From positions 4,874-26,683 of the forward strand of contig JAMYWO010000437.1 of NCBI GenBank assembly GCA_024220525.1: DNA of 21,810 bases, read 5' to 3'. Each line of letters opens with the position of its first letter. Positions within the stretch are counted from its first letter, which is position 1. Of this stretch, positions 1 through 10,785 are shown piece by piece. The position numbers were made by a program, and so were the translations under genes. The DNA comes from Cochliopodium minus (lineage: Eukaryota; Discosea; Himatismenida; Cochliopodiidae). The notes under the pieces are model-generated. The model had not been told where the DNA came from. It saw only the letters and a program-made list of their open reading frames with translations, and searched no databases.

Positions 1-224
1 TAAAAAATAATTAATGTTCATTAATAAAAAAATTAAAAATAAATAATATTTATTAATAAAAAATAAGAATAATTTTAAAAAAATTAAAAATTGAAAATAA
101 AAAGTTGAAAATAAATTGAAAATAAATTAAAATTAATTAAAAATAAATAAATAAAAAAAATAATTTAATATAACTTTTTTCAATAATTAAAATTAATTTT
201 TATTGATTATTGATTATTTTTTTT
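1..224. other. AT-rich non-coding flank
   Basis: This stretch consists of short A and T runs with no open frame of protein-like composition. It lies downstream of ankyrin gene A and probably includes its 3' untranslated region. I see no RNA gene or repeat unit worth naming. Confidence 0.6.
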
Positions 225-3035
225 TTACTTTATGAAAGTAACGAAAGAAAATTTGCAAGATTTTTCGAAAGCTTCTAAATAGTTATTGGCCCCATTTTCA
301 ATCAAATAAACAGAAGATTCCATGAAATTTCTTTCGCTTTTTAAATATAATTTAAAAAATAAAAAAAAATAAAAAATAAAAAAATTTCAAGTTTTTTTAG
401 TACCAAGTTAAAAGTAAACACTCATTCAAATTAGTAGCTCCTTTTTCAACCAAGAATTTAAGTAGTTTGGGTCTTTCAACATGTGTCTTTGCAACTTTTT
501 GTTTTATTATTAATTTTTAATTTTTATTATTTTAATTTTTATTATTTCAATTTTTATTTTAATTTTATTATTTTAATTTTTATGATTTTAATTTTTTAAT
601 TTTTAATTTTTTTATTTAAATCATTTTTTATTTATACCTTCAAAAAGAGATTGGTTGAAATTGTCTCCACCAACAGAAATGAGATATTTGAGAAGATTGA
701 TGTAATCATTCTCAGTAATAGAAGCAGGGAATTTAGAATATGGGTAATTTTGAGGTTGCTTATAAGCAACTGCTTGAACCATTCCTTTAAAAAAATTTAG
801 AACAAATTAGGGTAATGTATTTTTTAAATTTTTATTTTTATTTTTTATTTAAATTTTAAATTTTTTATTTTTATTTTTTAAATTTTTTTTTTATTTCAAA
901 TTTTTTATTTTTTTTATTTTTTATTTTTTATTTTTTATTTTTCCTTACCTTTATTAAAATTTCGAGCACCATAACTCACCATGAGTTTCACAAAATCAAG
1001 ATTTCCAGCGTAACAAGAAGTCTCTAATCCCATTTCTTCAGGTAATCCCATGTTTAAAAAATTTTTTACAATTTCCTTGTTTTTGCTTTGACAGGCGAGC
1101 CTGAAAAGATTATCCCATTCCCAATTTTTGAACTCTCTGAGTCCTCTGTATGGATATTTTATATTTGAAATATAAGCCTTTATTTAAAAAAATATTTTTT
1201 ATAAAAAAAAAATCAAAAAAATTTAAAAAATATTCAAAAAAAAAAAATCAAAAAATTTTACTTTCAAAAAAAAAGTGTAAAAAAAAAAATGCAATAAATT
1301 TAAAAAAATTTTTAAATAAAAACATATTTTTTTAAAAAATTTCTAAATAAAAATTTAAAAAATAAGTAGAAAAAGAAAATTACATCAATAATGTTATTTT
1401 TCCTTTGAGAGCACGCTTCTATAAAAATGTCTCCTTGCCAATCATCATCTTGGTAATAAATGCTGTAGGCGTCATGAGCTCTCAACCCCAACTTGACTAT
1501 TTCCTCATTTCCTGATTTGAGACCTCCTGTCAACAACTGTAGGCAGCAATCAAAATTACATTTTTCTTTTTCTCGTTCCCCCCTTCTTCTAAACACTAAT
1601 AAAAAATTATTAAAATAAAAAAATTATTAAAATAAAAAAAAAATTTATAATGAAACTTTAATCTATATTTTTATTATTAATAAAAAAAAAAATTAAAATT
1701 AAAACAAATTTATTTAAAAATTTATGAAAAAAATATTAATTTTTACAAATAAGGTTCCTCAATATTCCAAATGCTCCCATGTTCGCTAATGTACCTACTG
1801 TGGTATTCAGTGCTTTTTTTTAAAAATTAATTTTTTGATATAAATTTTTTTTTTTGAAATAAAAGTAATTGTTTTTTTTTGCCAGAATCCTTTTTGATTA
1901 CTGAGTAGAAAAAAAAAATTCAAAATTTGAAAAAATAAAAAAAAAAATTTTTTTTTTTTACAAAATGAAGGAACGATGAAAGAAGGAATTCCCTTAAACT
2001 TTGGAATAGACTCAATGAGTTTGAAATATTTTCTTGACTCGCATACAGCTTTAGCAACTCCCCAATCGAAAGAAGGAGGATCGATCTTTGAAGCAAATGT
2101 CAAAGCATATTTGAAGAAGTCAAACTTTTTGTATCTCACTGATCTAAGCATCACTTCGTTTATGCCTACTCTTTCTTCTATTCCTTTCATTATTTCTTCT
2201 TCTACTATTCCCCCACATTCATATGCAAATTGAAAGATGGAGAATACGTTCTTTTTGTCAATTTTTAGTTTCTCCAAATCTACTTTTTTGGCTCCTTTTT
2301 CGATCATCATGTTTACTATCTCTTCATTTCTCGATTCAATCCCTCCTGTACAATAATTAAAAAAAACAAAAAAAAAAAAAAAGATAAATTAAATTGAAGA
2401 GATATTTTAAAAAAGGGTCATAATGATAATTGATTCTGGATTATAGTTATTGAAAAGGTGATGAGATCTTCAATTTTTTAATGAAAGAATATAATAAATT
2501 ATAATAAACACTAAACTACTCACAAAATTCCCAAATATATTAATTTTCTTTTACCATTCAATCCCAAATCAAAATTATTTGCTCCTTTCTCGATGAAATA
2601 ATTGATCAAATCCTTATTTTCATACATGCATGAAAAATATAGAGCTTCATTCAAATCTATGCGGTATTTCTCATTAGATAATAAGTAATCGATAATCTTC
2701 CTATTTCCTGATTGAATAGCTTTTTCGAATGCCAATGAATTATCATTATTTAATTTTGAAATCAAAACTTCAAATAAAACTTTATTTCCTTGTTTGGATG
2801 TATGAAGAAGAGCTTCTTCGAATTTTTTTGCTCCCATTGTTATCATTTCTTCTGCTATTCTTCTATCACCACAAATACATGCTGCGTACAATCCCAAATT
2901 GTAATTGTATTTATTTTCCTTTATTATCCTGATCATTGATTCCTTGTTTCTTTTTTTACATAATTGGACTAATTCATTTAAAATCTCTTTTTCCTTATCA
3001 ACATCAAATGTCTTCTTTCTCATTTTTTTTTTCAT
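225..3035 (-). CDS. Ankyrin-repeat-type protein A, 8 exons, 573 aa
   Basis: Exons on the minus strand, 5' to 3': 3035-2555, 2345-1962, 1812-1747, 1595-1384, 1177-949, 784-638, 494-404, 336-225. They join in phase with GT...AG borders to 1722 nt, ending in TAA at 225-227. The start is the ATG at 3035 (MKKKMRKKTFDVDKEKE). The protein is a run of divergent ankyrin-like helix pairs, for example NYFIEKGANNFDLGLN (about residues 146-160), MMIEKGAKK, FLVEKGATNLNEC and YLIENGANNYLEAFEKSC near the C-terminus. No signal peptide, membrane segment or catalytic motif is visible. This style, with GANN or GAKK after the second helix and AL.. at the next repeat, is common in large ankyrin families of protists and giant viruses; the specific role is unknown. 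The stop could instead be read as a GTAAAA donor (AAG TAA), but no further exon is visible below 225. Confidence is high for the exon chain and low for function. Confidence 0.85.
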
Positions 3036-4214
3036 ATAAAATTTTTATTTTAAATGTATTTAGATAAATCATAAGTGAAAATGAAATTTTATTTTTAATT
3101 TAAGAAGCAACATCATTGATTGTTTCCACTTTTCTATTATTGTATTGGTTACAAGTTTGAATGCAACAAATTATTTAGGATGTGATAAACAGATGGAATT
3201 TCATTTATAAATTATCTATTCAGAACAAAAAAAGAATGTCTTCTAAAAGATGTTTTAAATCAACCTTTTTTTTAAAACAAGATAAGAAAAAAAAAATAAA
3301 ATGAGGGAAAATGTTTATTCTCTTGATTTGTCAAAAAGATCTCTAACCCAAGGAATCAAAAGGAAATGAACACTCAATATCCATAAATAAAGAGGCTAGA
3401 ATGAGAATAAATAATTCCTCAATTAATTTTAGATTCCATTAATTAATTTAATAAACTATATTGAGATTAAACCAATCAAATTTATCCTTGTAAAAAACAG
3501 TATTTGGGAAAGGACTCAAAGTTATTGAACTTTAATTCGAGAAAAAAGTTTTAAAAATTTTCATTTCAAGATGTTTGTGTGGAGAAATAGAAGGAGTTGT
3601 GACAAAAAATGAAAACTACCTTAAAATATTAACTCATAACTTAATTTTTCTGAAAACATTGATAAAGTTTGTTACATCTTTAAAAAGTTTCAAGATTATC
3701 AACCAAATATTTATTTGCAAGATTAGCGCATTTTTAATTTTTAAAAAAAAATGGATAAAAATAATTTTTTCTGAAAGAAACTCAATTTGGAATTTATAAA
3801 TTTTTTGGTGACCATTAATATACTTGATTATTGTTTCAAACATTCAGAATTAATGAAATATAAGACCATTTATCTCACAATAGGCAATATTTTTTCAGAT
3901 TGCAGGAAAAAGGATCTATTTTAAAATCATTTTGATATAGGTTAAAAAGACTCAAAAATAGAAAAGAGAATAATATTTGAACAATTTGATATATAAATTT
4001 TATTATATTTTTTAACTATTGGCAATATTTAGTCAATCAAATAATAACTCATTAACCTAATTTAGGAATGAATTGTACGCATTCTGAAAAGAAATGATAA
4101 AAGGTGAATTTAATTAATTTTTAATTTCACAATGATTAGGGAGCAAAAAAATAAAAGAAAATATAAAAAAAAAACGATATTAGCTTCGACATATTTAAAA
4201 TATAAGGAAAGCAA
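3036..4214. other. Divergent intergenic region between ankyrin gene A and the RasGAP-like gene
   Basis: About 1.2 kb separates the two divergent start codons, so both promoters must lie here. The stretch is less homopolymeric than the introns. It holds two overlapping short open frames (3575-3799 plus, 3634-3843 minus) without splice partners or a recognisable family, which I do not call as genes. No tRNA or rRNA signature was found by eye. The bases just before the RasGAP ATG (tataaggaaagcaa) are A-rich. Confidence 0.55.
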
Positions 4215-6809
4215 ATGAATAAACTAATGGAGAAGAAAGGGATGAATATATCATCAAATTCATTGGATGTGAAGGAGAAGAAACAAAAGAATGATACCAA
4301 AAATAATAAGGGATTGCTTGAGAAACAAGGAGATTCTCTCGTAATGGTTTATGATGCGAGGATTTTGCTCAAAAAACTCATCCAATTGAGAGATTACATG
4401 AATACAAAGGAGATAGAAGACAAAGATAAGAGAGGCAAAGGAAATTTGTCTGTCACTGATATCCAATCAATTCTCCAACAATCAACTGATAATGATGAAT
4501 ATGATTTGATAACAGGTATTGTTTTATTTTGATTGAATGAAATTCTCATCTTTTTTTTTTTTGAAATTGAAAGAGATTCACAATTTGAAAAAGGAATTGC
4601 AAGTTGAAGTGAGACAGAATCATACTATAGAAAGAGATCTGATAAGTATGGATAAAAAAATTGGTCTGATGATTAAAAATAGAGGACAAATGAAGGTGAA
4701 TTTAATTTTTTTTTTGGGAGATTTTAAATTTAATTAATTTTGGCTTTTTTTTAATTTAATTTTTAAACTTATTTTCTTCTAATTTTTTTTTGAAAGATTC
4801 AAGGTAAAATAAGTAAGAATAAAAAAACCAAGAAAATTGAATTGGAGGGAAAACAAATACCCAATTTCAGCCATGTTCCAAAAAAGATTGAACTCTATCA
4901 AGATTTGTTCTATCTCTTACAAACAGAAACAAGATATCTCGCCAATGTTATGCATCTTGCAAAAGAGAAAGATTTCGCAGATTTGACAGACACAGTCATC
5001 CTTACTCTTTTTGGGGACTCTTTTTCGCCTCGTGAAGAGTTTTTATGCCTCAAACTTTTTCAAAATGCATTGCACATTGATTTGCAGAAGATCAAAAAAG
5101 TAACTCACTTCATCACTGGAGAATCAGTTGTCCCCAAAATGTGCATTACCTATTGCAAAAGAAAACAAGGGGTTGAATATCTCAAACACATCATTGAGCC
5201 TGTTTTGAGAGAGATTTTTCAAAAGAAAAAGTGGGATCTCGAGATCAATCCTGTCATCATCTATCAAAACTTAATAGCTGAAGAGGAGATAAGAACTGGT
5301 AAAACATCTAAACTTGTCAAGATTGTATCTGAGGAAGAAGCTTTGCAATTCAAAATTGTTCAGGAAAAATTAAACGAGAATCTCGAAGAGTTGAAATCTG
5401 CGTGCAAAGCTTTTCTTGATGTGATTCTCTATTCCATCAAGGATCTTCCTTATGGTCTTCGTTGGATCTGCAAAAATATGAAAGATTTCTGCATGAACAA
5501 GTTTCCTCAAGAAGTTGAAGAGATCTGGAGGATGGTTGGCTATTTTGTTTACTACAGATTCTTGAATATCGCGATTGTATCTCCCAATACCTTCAAATTA
5601 ATCGATCCCAAAGATATGAATGTGAATATGGCGAGGGGATTAATCCAAGTATCCAATGTCCTCCAGAATCTTTTCAATCTTGTAGAGTATGATGGAAAAG
5701 AGAAGCCATACATGCAAAGGATGAATGCATTCATACAAGAGAACATGCTTTCTGTGAAAAAATATCTCAAACAAGTATGTGATGTAGAACAACCTGAAGA
5801 GATGCTTCAAGTGAGTCAATACAACGATCTGATCCAAAGAGAAAGACCATCCATCTTGATCGGAACATTCGAGATCTGCAACATCCATCGTCTTTTGGTC
5901 GAACATCTCTCCCGAGTTGCTCCTGATCACAATGATCCCATCAGAGTCATCTTAAACGATCTCGGCGAGATTCCTCAAAAACCTAGGGAGAACAGTGACG
6001 TCCAGTTAAACTTGACCAACAGATTCAACATCAATATCGATGAGGAGACAGATATAAGCAAATTGTATAACATCACCAAGGAGCTCATCTTGCCCATTTT
6101 GAAATCCATCCCCATAGAATCTACTCATCGCAAAATAAATCTCATGTATATCCTTGAGAAGGGCATCAAATTTTCAGGCGAAACAAAAAACCAGCAACTT
6201 TCTTCACAGATCAACATTGTACTCCAAAACATCGAAAGATTGGAGAAGGAGAAGATCATTTCACATCAGGATCAATACGAAAGTTTTCTTCGTGATGTCT
6301 CCATAGATGTTTTGAATCGCAAGATCATTCGTGAGAATCAAAAGAAAGAAATAGTACGTCTTTCCAACACTTTAGAAGATCTCCGCGCTCACCAAGTCTA
6401 CCTCAAAGATCAAAAAAAGGACTATCAATCTTATTTCGAAGGAACCAAAAAGTCCGTCTACATTTCTTCAAAGTCAAAGAAAAAAAAGCAAAATAAGAAA
6501 AAACAAGTGATTACTTACAAGTTTGGTTACAAAGAACTCCTCAAACGTGGTGTTATAGTTAAATCTAGAGTACCTAAAGTGAGCCAAAACAATTGTACTT
6601 TTGTCATTTCGAGTCCTGAGCATGGCGTTTTTGATATCACCGCCAAGATCTCTGGTGTTCCTGTTGCTGAGTTGAACCTCGAGTTGGATGAGCTTTTGGA
6701 GAAGAGATACAACAACATTGAGACTTATGAAATTGATCAGTGCACTTTGGGTGTTAACATGACCATCTGGTTGATCAATCAACATTTTCTTATGGGAAAA
6801 AAGAAATGA
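4215..6809 (+). CDS. IQGAP-related RasGAP-domain protein (RasGAP plus RasGAP_C), 3 exons, 811 aa
   Basis: Exons 4215-4515, 4574-4695 and 4797-6809 join in phase to 2436 nt and end in TGA. The N-terminal third is charged and probably coiled-coil (EIHNLKKELQVEVRQNH). The RasGAP fold spans roughly residues 188-470, with FITGESVVPKM, LPYGLRWICKNMKDFC and YYRFLNIAIVSPNTF (from about 393), closely following human IQGAP1. The RasGAP C-terminal domain covers about 711-811, from GYKELLKRGVIV to LGVNMTIWLINQHF. There is no calponin-homology domain, WW or obvious IQ motif. Length and layout match the short dictyostelid proteins DGAP1 and GapA, which bind Rac and cortexillin and help organise the cell cortex and cytokinesis. 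As in IQGAPs, Thr (about residue 248, in ITGE) stands where true RasGAPs have the arginine finger, so GTPase activation is unlikely. A scaffold role under Rac-like GTPases is inferred. Confidence 0.95.
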
Positions 6810-7179
6810 TAATTACCTTCTATTTTTGTAAATATTCTTAGTTTATTTGATTAAAAATTTTTTTTGAAAGAAAATAATCATCTTATGAAATATATATTTT
6901 TTTGAGAGAAAATCTTGTAAAATCATTTCAACAAAAAGAAAAGTTAAACAAAGTGGTTTAATCAATTAATCATTTAATTTTGTATATTTGTTTATTTTTA
7001 ATCATTTTTTTATTCATTTATTTTTTCAGAGAAGAAATGTTTGACAAGAAAATCTGAAAAGTAAAATGGAATGGAAAATTAATTTGAGAAATTTTAAAGA
7101 ATATAGAATCAAATTAAAATAAAAAAATGGAAGATCTTCCCAACTTCTTCATTGACAAATGAAATTATGAAATAAAAAA
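6810..7179. other. Intergenic spacer between the RasGAP-like and ABC transporter genes
   Basis: About 370 bp lie between the RasGAP stop and the transporter ATG, both genes on the plus strand. The stretch is AT-rich without long homopolymer tracts. It must hold the 3' end of one transcript and the promoter of the next. I see no further gene or RNA in it. Confidence 0.5.
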
Positions 7180-10100
7180 ATGAAAAAGAATAAAGATAAC
7201 AAACAACTGATAGATTTCAGCGAGTTTAATCAATCTATTATCAATAAAGATCAAGATTCATTTTCGATGGAAAATATCACCTTATCAATGTCAAATGAAA
7301 AGATAGACAACAATAAAATAGATTCACAAAATGATGATGAACCACTTTATGATGTATTGGATAATAATGTGATTGAAGATGATGCAAATCAAAAGAAACC
7401 CTGTCCAATCATCAAAGCAAATATCTTTTCAAAACTATTTTATTTTTGGATCTCTGATCTTTTGAAAGTGGGATATCAAAGACCAATAAAACAAACAGAT
7501 CTGTAAAAATTCATTTGAAAAGAAAGTTTTTTTTAACGAATATTTAGAAAAATATATTTTAATTCTAATCTTAAATTATCAAATTGTTGATTTCATCATC
7601 ATTACAAAATATATTCAAATATAAAACATAGAACATCCAAATTTTTCTTTCACTGAAAATAAAAAATTTTAAAAAAAGAAAATTATAAAAAAAGAAAACA
7701 TCAAACTTTATAAACTTACTTAAACTCAATTAATTTTGATCCTTGAAGATATTCACTTGGTCCAGATCTAAATGTTTATACTTTGGGAGACAACATGGAA
7801 AAATCATTCAAAGAAGAAAGCCAAAAAGGGAAAGAAGTGAAAAGGCTGATAGTATCTTTTTCAAAGTTGATATGGAAGAACTACTTTTTGGCTGCTTTTC
7901 CTTTGCTGTATTCAATCGTTGTCAACATGATCATTCCCATCATCACTTCACAACTCATTGTAATTTTGACGAGCCAAAACGAACCTGCGTGGAATGGATT
8001 CAGATTAGTGCTTTTGTATTTGAGTATTGTCATCACTTCTTCAGTTTCTCGTAATTTTTTATTAATAATACTATTATTATTTTTTCTAAATTATTTTTTC
8101 TAAATTTCCTTTTGGGAAACAGAACAATATGTAAGAATTTTTTTATTAACAAAAATTTATTAATTTTTTATCTCTCACACCAACTCAATTTTAAAAAAGC
8201 ATTATATGATGATCCAAACAAACATCCTCAAAGTTAATACAATGTTAACTACCATGGTTTACAGAAAAACATTAAAAATTAGTGGTGTTGATCAAGGTAA
8301 AAAATTATTTTTATTTGATTTTATTTAATTATTAATAATTTTATTATTAATTATTTTAATTTTAATTTTTAATGATTTTAATTTTTATTTTATTTTTTAT
8401 TTTTAATATTTTTTTATTTTATAAAAAAAAGGTTCTGCGAATACACTCCTTAATATTGATCCAAATAGGGTTGCTAATGTTTTGTGGACACTTCACAACA
8501 TTTGGTCTCTCCCTTTGGAAATTTCTCTCATTACAGTCTTGTTATACAAGTTTCTTGGAGTCAGTTGTTTTGTACCCCTAGCTATTGCAACATTAGTTTC
8601 TCCAAGTATAAATAAATTTTTTTGAATAAACAATCCACTTAATTTAAAATTATTTTTTATAATTATTTAAACTATTTTTTTTTTTTAATAAGTTCATTTA
8701 TTTATGATGGAGATTATTAATTTATTTATGACTTTGAAATTTTTAAAAATTTAAATAATTCAAAAAATTTATTTACTTTATTTAAAAACTTACAAAGTTA
8801 TTTAATTTTTTATGATTCACATTTTTTAATATTCATATTTTTGTTTATTTATTTGTTAAATTTATTATTTATGTTTAAGCAAATTTAAAGTTTTTTAATT
8901 CCATCATATTTTTTTTTTAATTATTTCTTTAGTCATTTTTATTTTATTTATTAGAATCACTTTTAATTTTTAATATTTTATTAAATTTTTTCATTTTTTT
9001 TTAGTAAATTACTTCACAATAAAAGGACTCAACAAGACAACTGATAAGATTATGGAGTATGAAGATGAAAGAGTGAAATCTCTCACTGAAATTCTACAAG
9101 GAATAATGATCATCAAGCTCTTCTCTTGGGAAGGAAAGGCAACTGAATCTGTCAATGAAGTGAGACTGAAAGAGACCAACCAAATCAAGTCTTTCAACTA
9201 CAAAATTGCTGCTCTCATGTTCATGATTTTATCGTTGACTTCCATCATGTCTGTTATCACTTTCTCTGTTTATTCTCTTCTTGGAAATAAATTGGAAGTA
9301 AAATATATTTTTTAATTTATTTTATTTTCAATTAATTAATTTTTTTTTTTTCAAACAGGCTAAAGTTATCTTTCCTTCAATAAGTAAAAATTAATTTTTC
9401 TTTTTCTTTTATTTTATAATTTCAATTTTTTATTAATTATTTTTTAGTTTTTTATTATTTTTTTTTTTTGTATTTTATTTTTTAATTTTATAATTTAACA
9501 ATTTTGTTACAATTTTTAATTGTTTTATAAAATTTTACAGTTCTTTTCAATTCTTTGATGTGGCCAGTTCTTCAAGTACCAAACATTTTGTCAAGATTGA
9601 GTGAAAGTAAAACAAATTTTTCGAAATAAAATTCCTTTTAAAAAATATTAAATTTTTTTAATATTCAATAAAGGTTGGATCAGTTTGAAAAGATTGAACA
9701 AATTTTTGATCACAGAAGAACCAATTCCTTTGGACAGAGAATGTAATCATTATTTTTTTAATTTTCATTTTAAATTTTTTTTTTTTACTTTTTTAAAAAT
9801 ATAAAAATAGGCAGAGGACAAAAACCAGGAATCAAAATTGACAATGGTTTTTTCAAATGGATTCGAAGCACCAAAACTGAAGAAGAAAAAACTGGGAAAG
9901 AGGGGGAAAAGGAGGAGGAAAAAGAAAACAAAGTGGAAATAGATTATTCTTTTCTTCTTGAAAACATAAACTTTGAAGCAAAACAAGGTCAACTTGTTGG
10001 TATCATTGGTAAATAAAAATATTTTAATTAATTTTATTTAATAATTTTAATAAACAATTTTACTTTAATAAACATTTTTTTCGATTTTAAAAAATTTTTT

Positions 10101-10399
10101 TTCGATTTAAAATTTTGTATTTTTTTTTTGAAAAATAAATTTTTATTTTTTAAATAAAAAAAAGGGAGAATAGGATCAGGAAAAACAAGTTTATTGCACT
10201 CTATTTTAGGAGAAATGGAAAAAGTTTCAGGTGAAATTGAAGTGAAAGGATCATTGGGATATGTAATCTTCTTCTCAATAAAATATTTAAAATATCTTAA
10301 TTAATTTAATCATATAATTTTTTATGATAAAAGGTTTCACAACAAGCATGGATAAGAAATGTTTCATTGAGAGAAAATATCTTATTTGGAAGAAAATTT
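7180..10399 (+). CDS. ABCC/MRP-type ABC transporter, 5' part only (573 codons in 12 exons)
   Basis: Exons 7180-7502, 7749-8050, 8123-8130, 8200-8296, 8432-8605, 9005-9297, 9359-9383, 9541-9606, 9674-9742, 9811-10008, 10165-10262 and 10334-10399 join in phase. After a hydrophilic N-terminus with no TMD0, the ABCC landmarks appear in order: IFSKLFYFWISDLL, then the first membrane domain (YRKTLKIS, LHNIWSLPLEISL, ILQGIMIIKLFSWE, SWISLKRLNKFL). The first nucleotide-binding domain follows, with Walker A GRIGSGKTSLL (K525) and Q-loop GYVSQQAWIRN. The coding sequence stops at LRENILFGRKF, at a GTAAAA donor 13 bp before the N at 10413. The signature motif, Walker B, second membrane domain and second nucleotide-binding domain (usually another 700 or more residues) are missing. 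Such proteins export conjugated or anionic compounds across the plasma or vacuolar membrane. A lysine/glutamate-rich insertion precedes Walker A (about 474-495). The loss is most likely an assembly fault. Confidence 0.93.
8123..8130 (+). other. 8-nt microexon of the ABC transporter gene
   Basis: The eight bases AACAATAT lie between an acceptor (gaaacag) and a canonical donor (GTAAGAA). With the single C left by exon 2 they encode Gln-Gln-Tyr, giving SVSQQYHYMM. This is where ABCC proteins carry a conserved aromatic segment before the helix leading to YRKxLxxS. Leaving it out would lose the frame. Confidence 0.75.
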
Positions 10400-10412
10400 G
10401 TAAAATTTTTTT

Positions 10413-10413
10413 N
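10413..10413. other. Ambiguous base (N) at a probable assembly gap or misjoin
   Basis: This is the only non-ACGT base in the window. It sits where the plus-strand transporter and the minus-strand RasGEF both lose their 3' halves, and directly beside a low-complexity heptamer array. It probably stands for an unresolved gap rather than one unknown base. Confidence 0.75.
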
Positions 10414-10750
10414 AAAAAATAAAAAATAAAAAATAAAAAATAAAAAATAAAAAATAAAAAATAAAAAATAAGAAATAAAAAATAAAAAATGGAAAATTAA
10501 AAATTAAAAATAAAAAATAAAAAATGGAAAATTAAAAATCAAAAATTTCGAACATAAAATTGAATAAAAAATTAAATAATAAATTATAAAAAATAAAAAA
10601 TTAAATAAAAATAAAATCAAAAATAAAAAATAAAAAATAAAAATAAAAAATGAAAAATGAAAAATGAAAAATGAAAAATGAAAAATGTAAAATGAAAAAT
10701 GAAAAATGAAAAATGAAAAATAAAAAATGAAAAATGAAATAATATTTTTT
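10414..10750. repeat. Period-7 A-rich tandem array (AAAAAAT and AAAAATG units)
   Basis: The stretch begins with about eight near-perfect AAAAAAT units (10414-10470) and continues through degenerate AAAATTA-like text. It ends with about a dozen AAAAATG units (about 10640-10740). The 7-bp period holds for both unit types. It lies in what would be the next intron of the RasGEF gene, beside the N. Similar TTTTTTA units occur in introns elsewhere and at the right end of the window, so this looks like a general microsatellite of this genome. Confidence 0.85.
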
Positions 10751-10785
10751 TAAAATAAATCAAAATAAAATAAATTAGATTTTAC

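Noticed and set aside
1150-1335. Lysine-rich open frame on the plus strand
   Set aside because: It is the A-run filler of an intron of the minus-strand ankyrin gene A read as AAA codons, with no splice partners or family resemblance.
1976-2233. Plus-strand open frame antisense to ankyrin gene A
   Set aside because: It is the complement of a well-supported exon whose splice phases and ankyrin repeats are on the minus strand.
3575-3843. Two overlapping short open frames in the divergent intergenic region
   Set aside because: Ile/Phe/Leu/Lys-rich composition, no recognisable motif, no conserved splice context. Likely chance frames.
9765-9992. Minus-strand Phe-rich open frame
   Set aside because: Shadow of the Lys/Glu-rich insertion exon of the ABC transporter and its T-rich intron.
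10414-10750. CRISPR-like or origin-type repeat array
   Set aside because: Units are directly adjacent 7-bp microsatellite copies with no spacers or unique segments between them.
10775-10785. Apparent natural stop of the RasGEF (SGKI then TAA)
   Set aside because: The cyclic-nucleotide-binding fold is only half complete there, and a GTAAAA donor sits exactly at the end of the coding match, so the stop is read from intron sequence.
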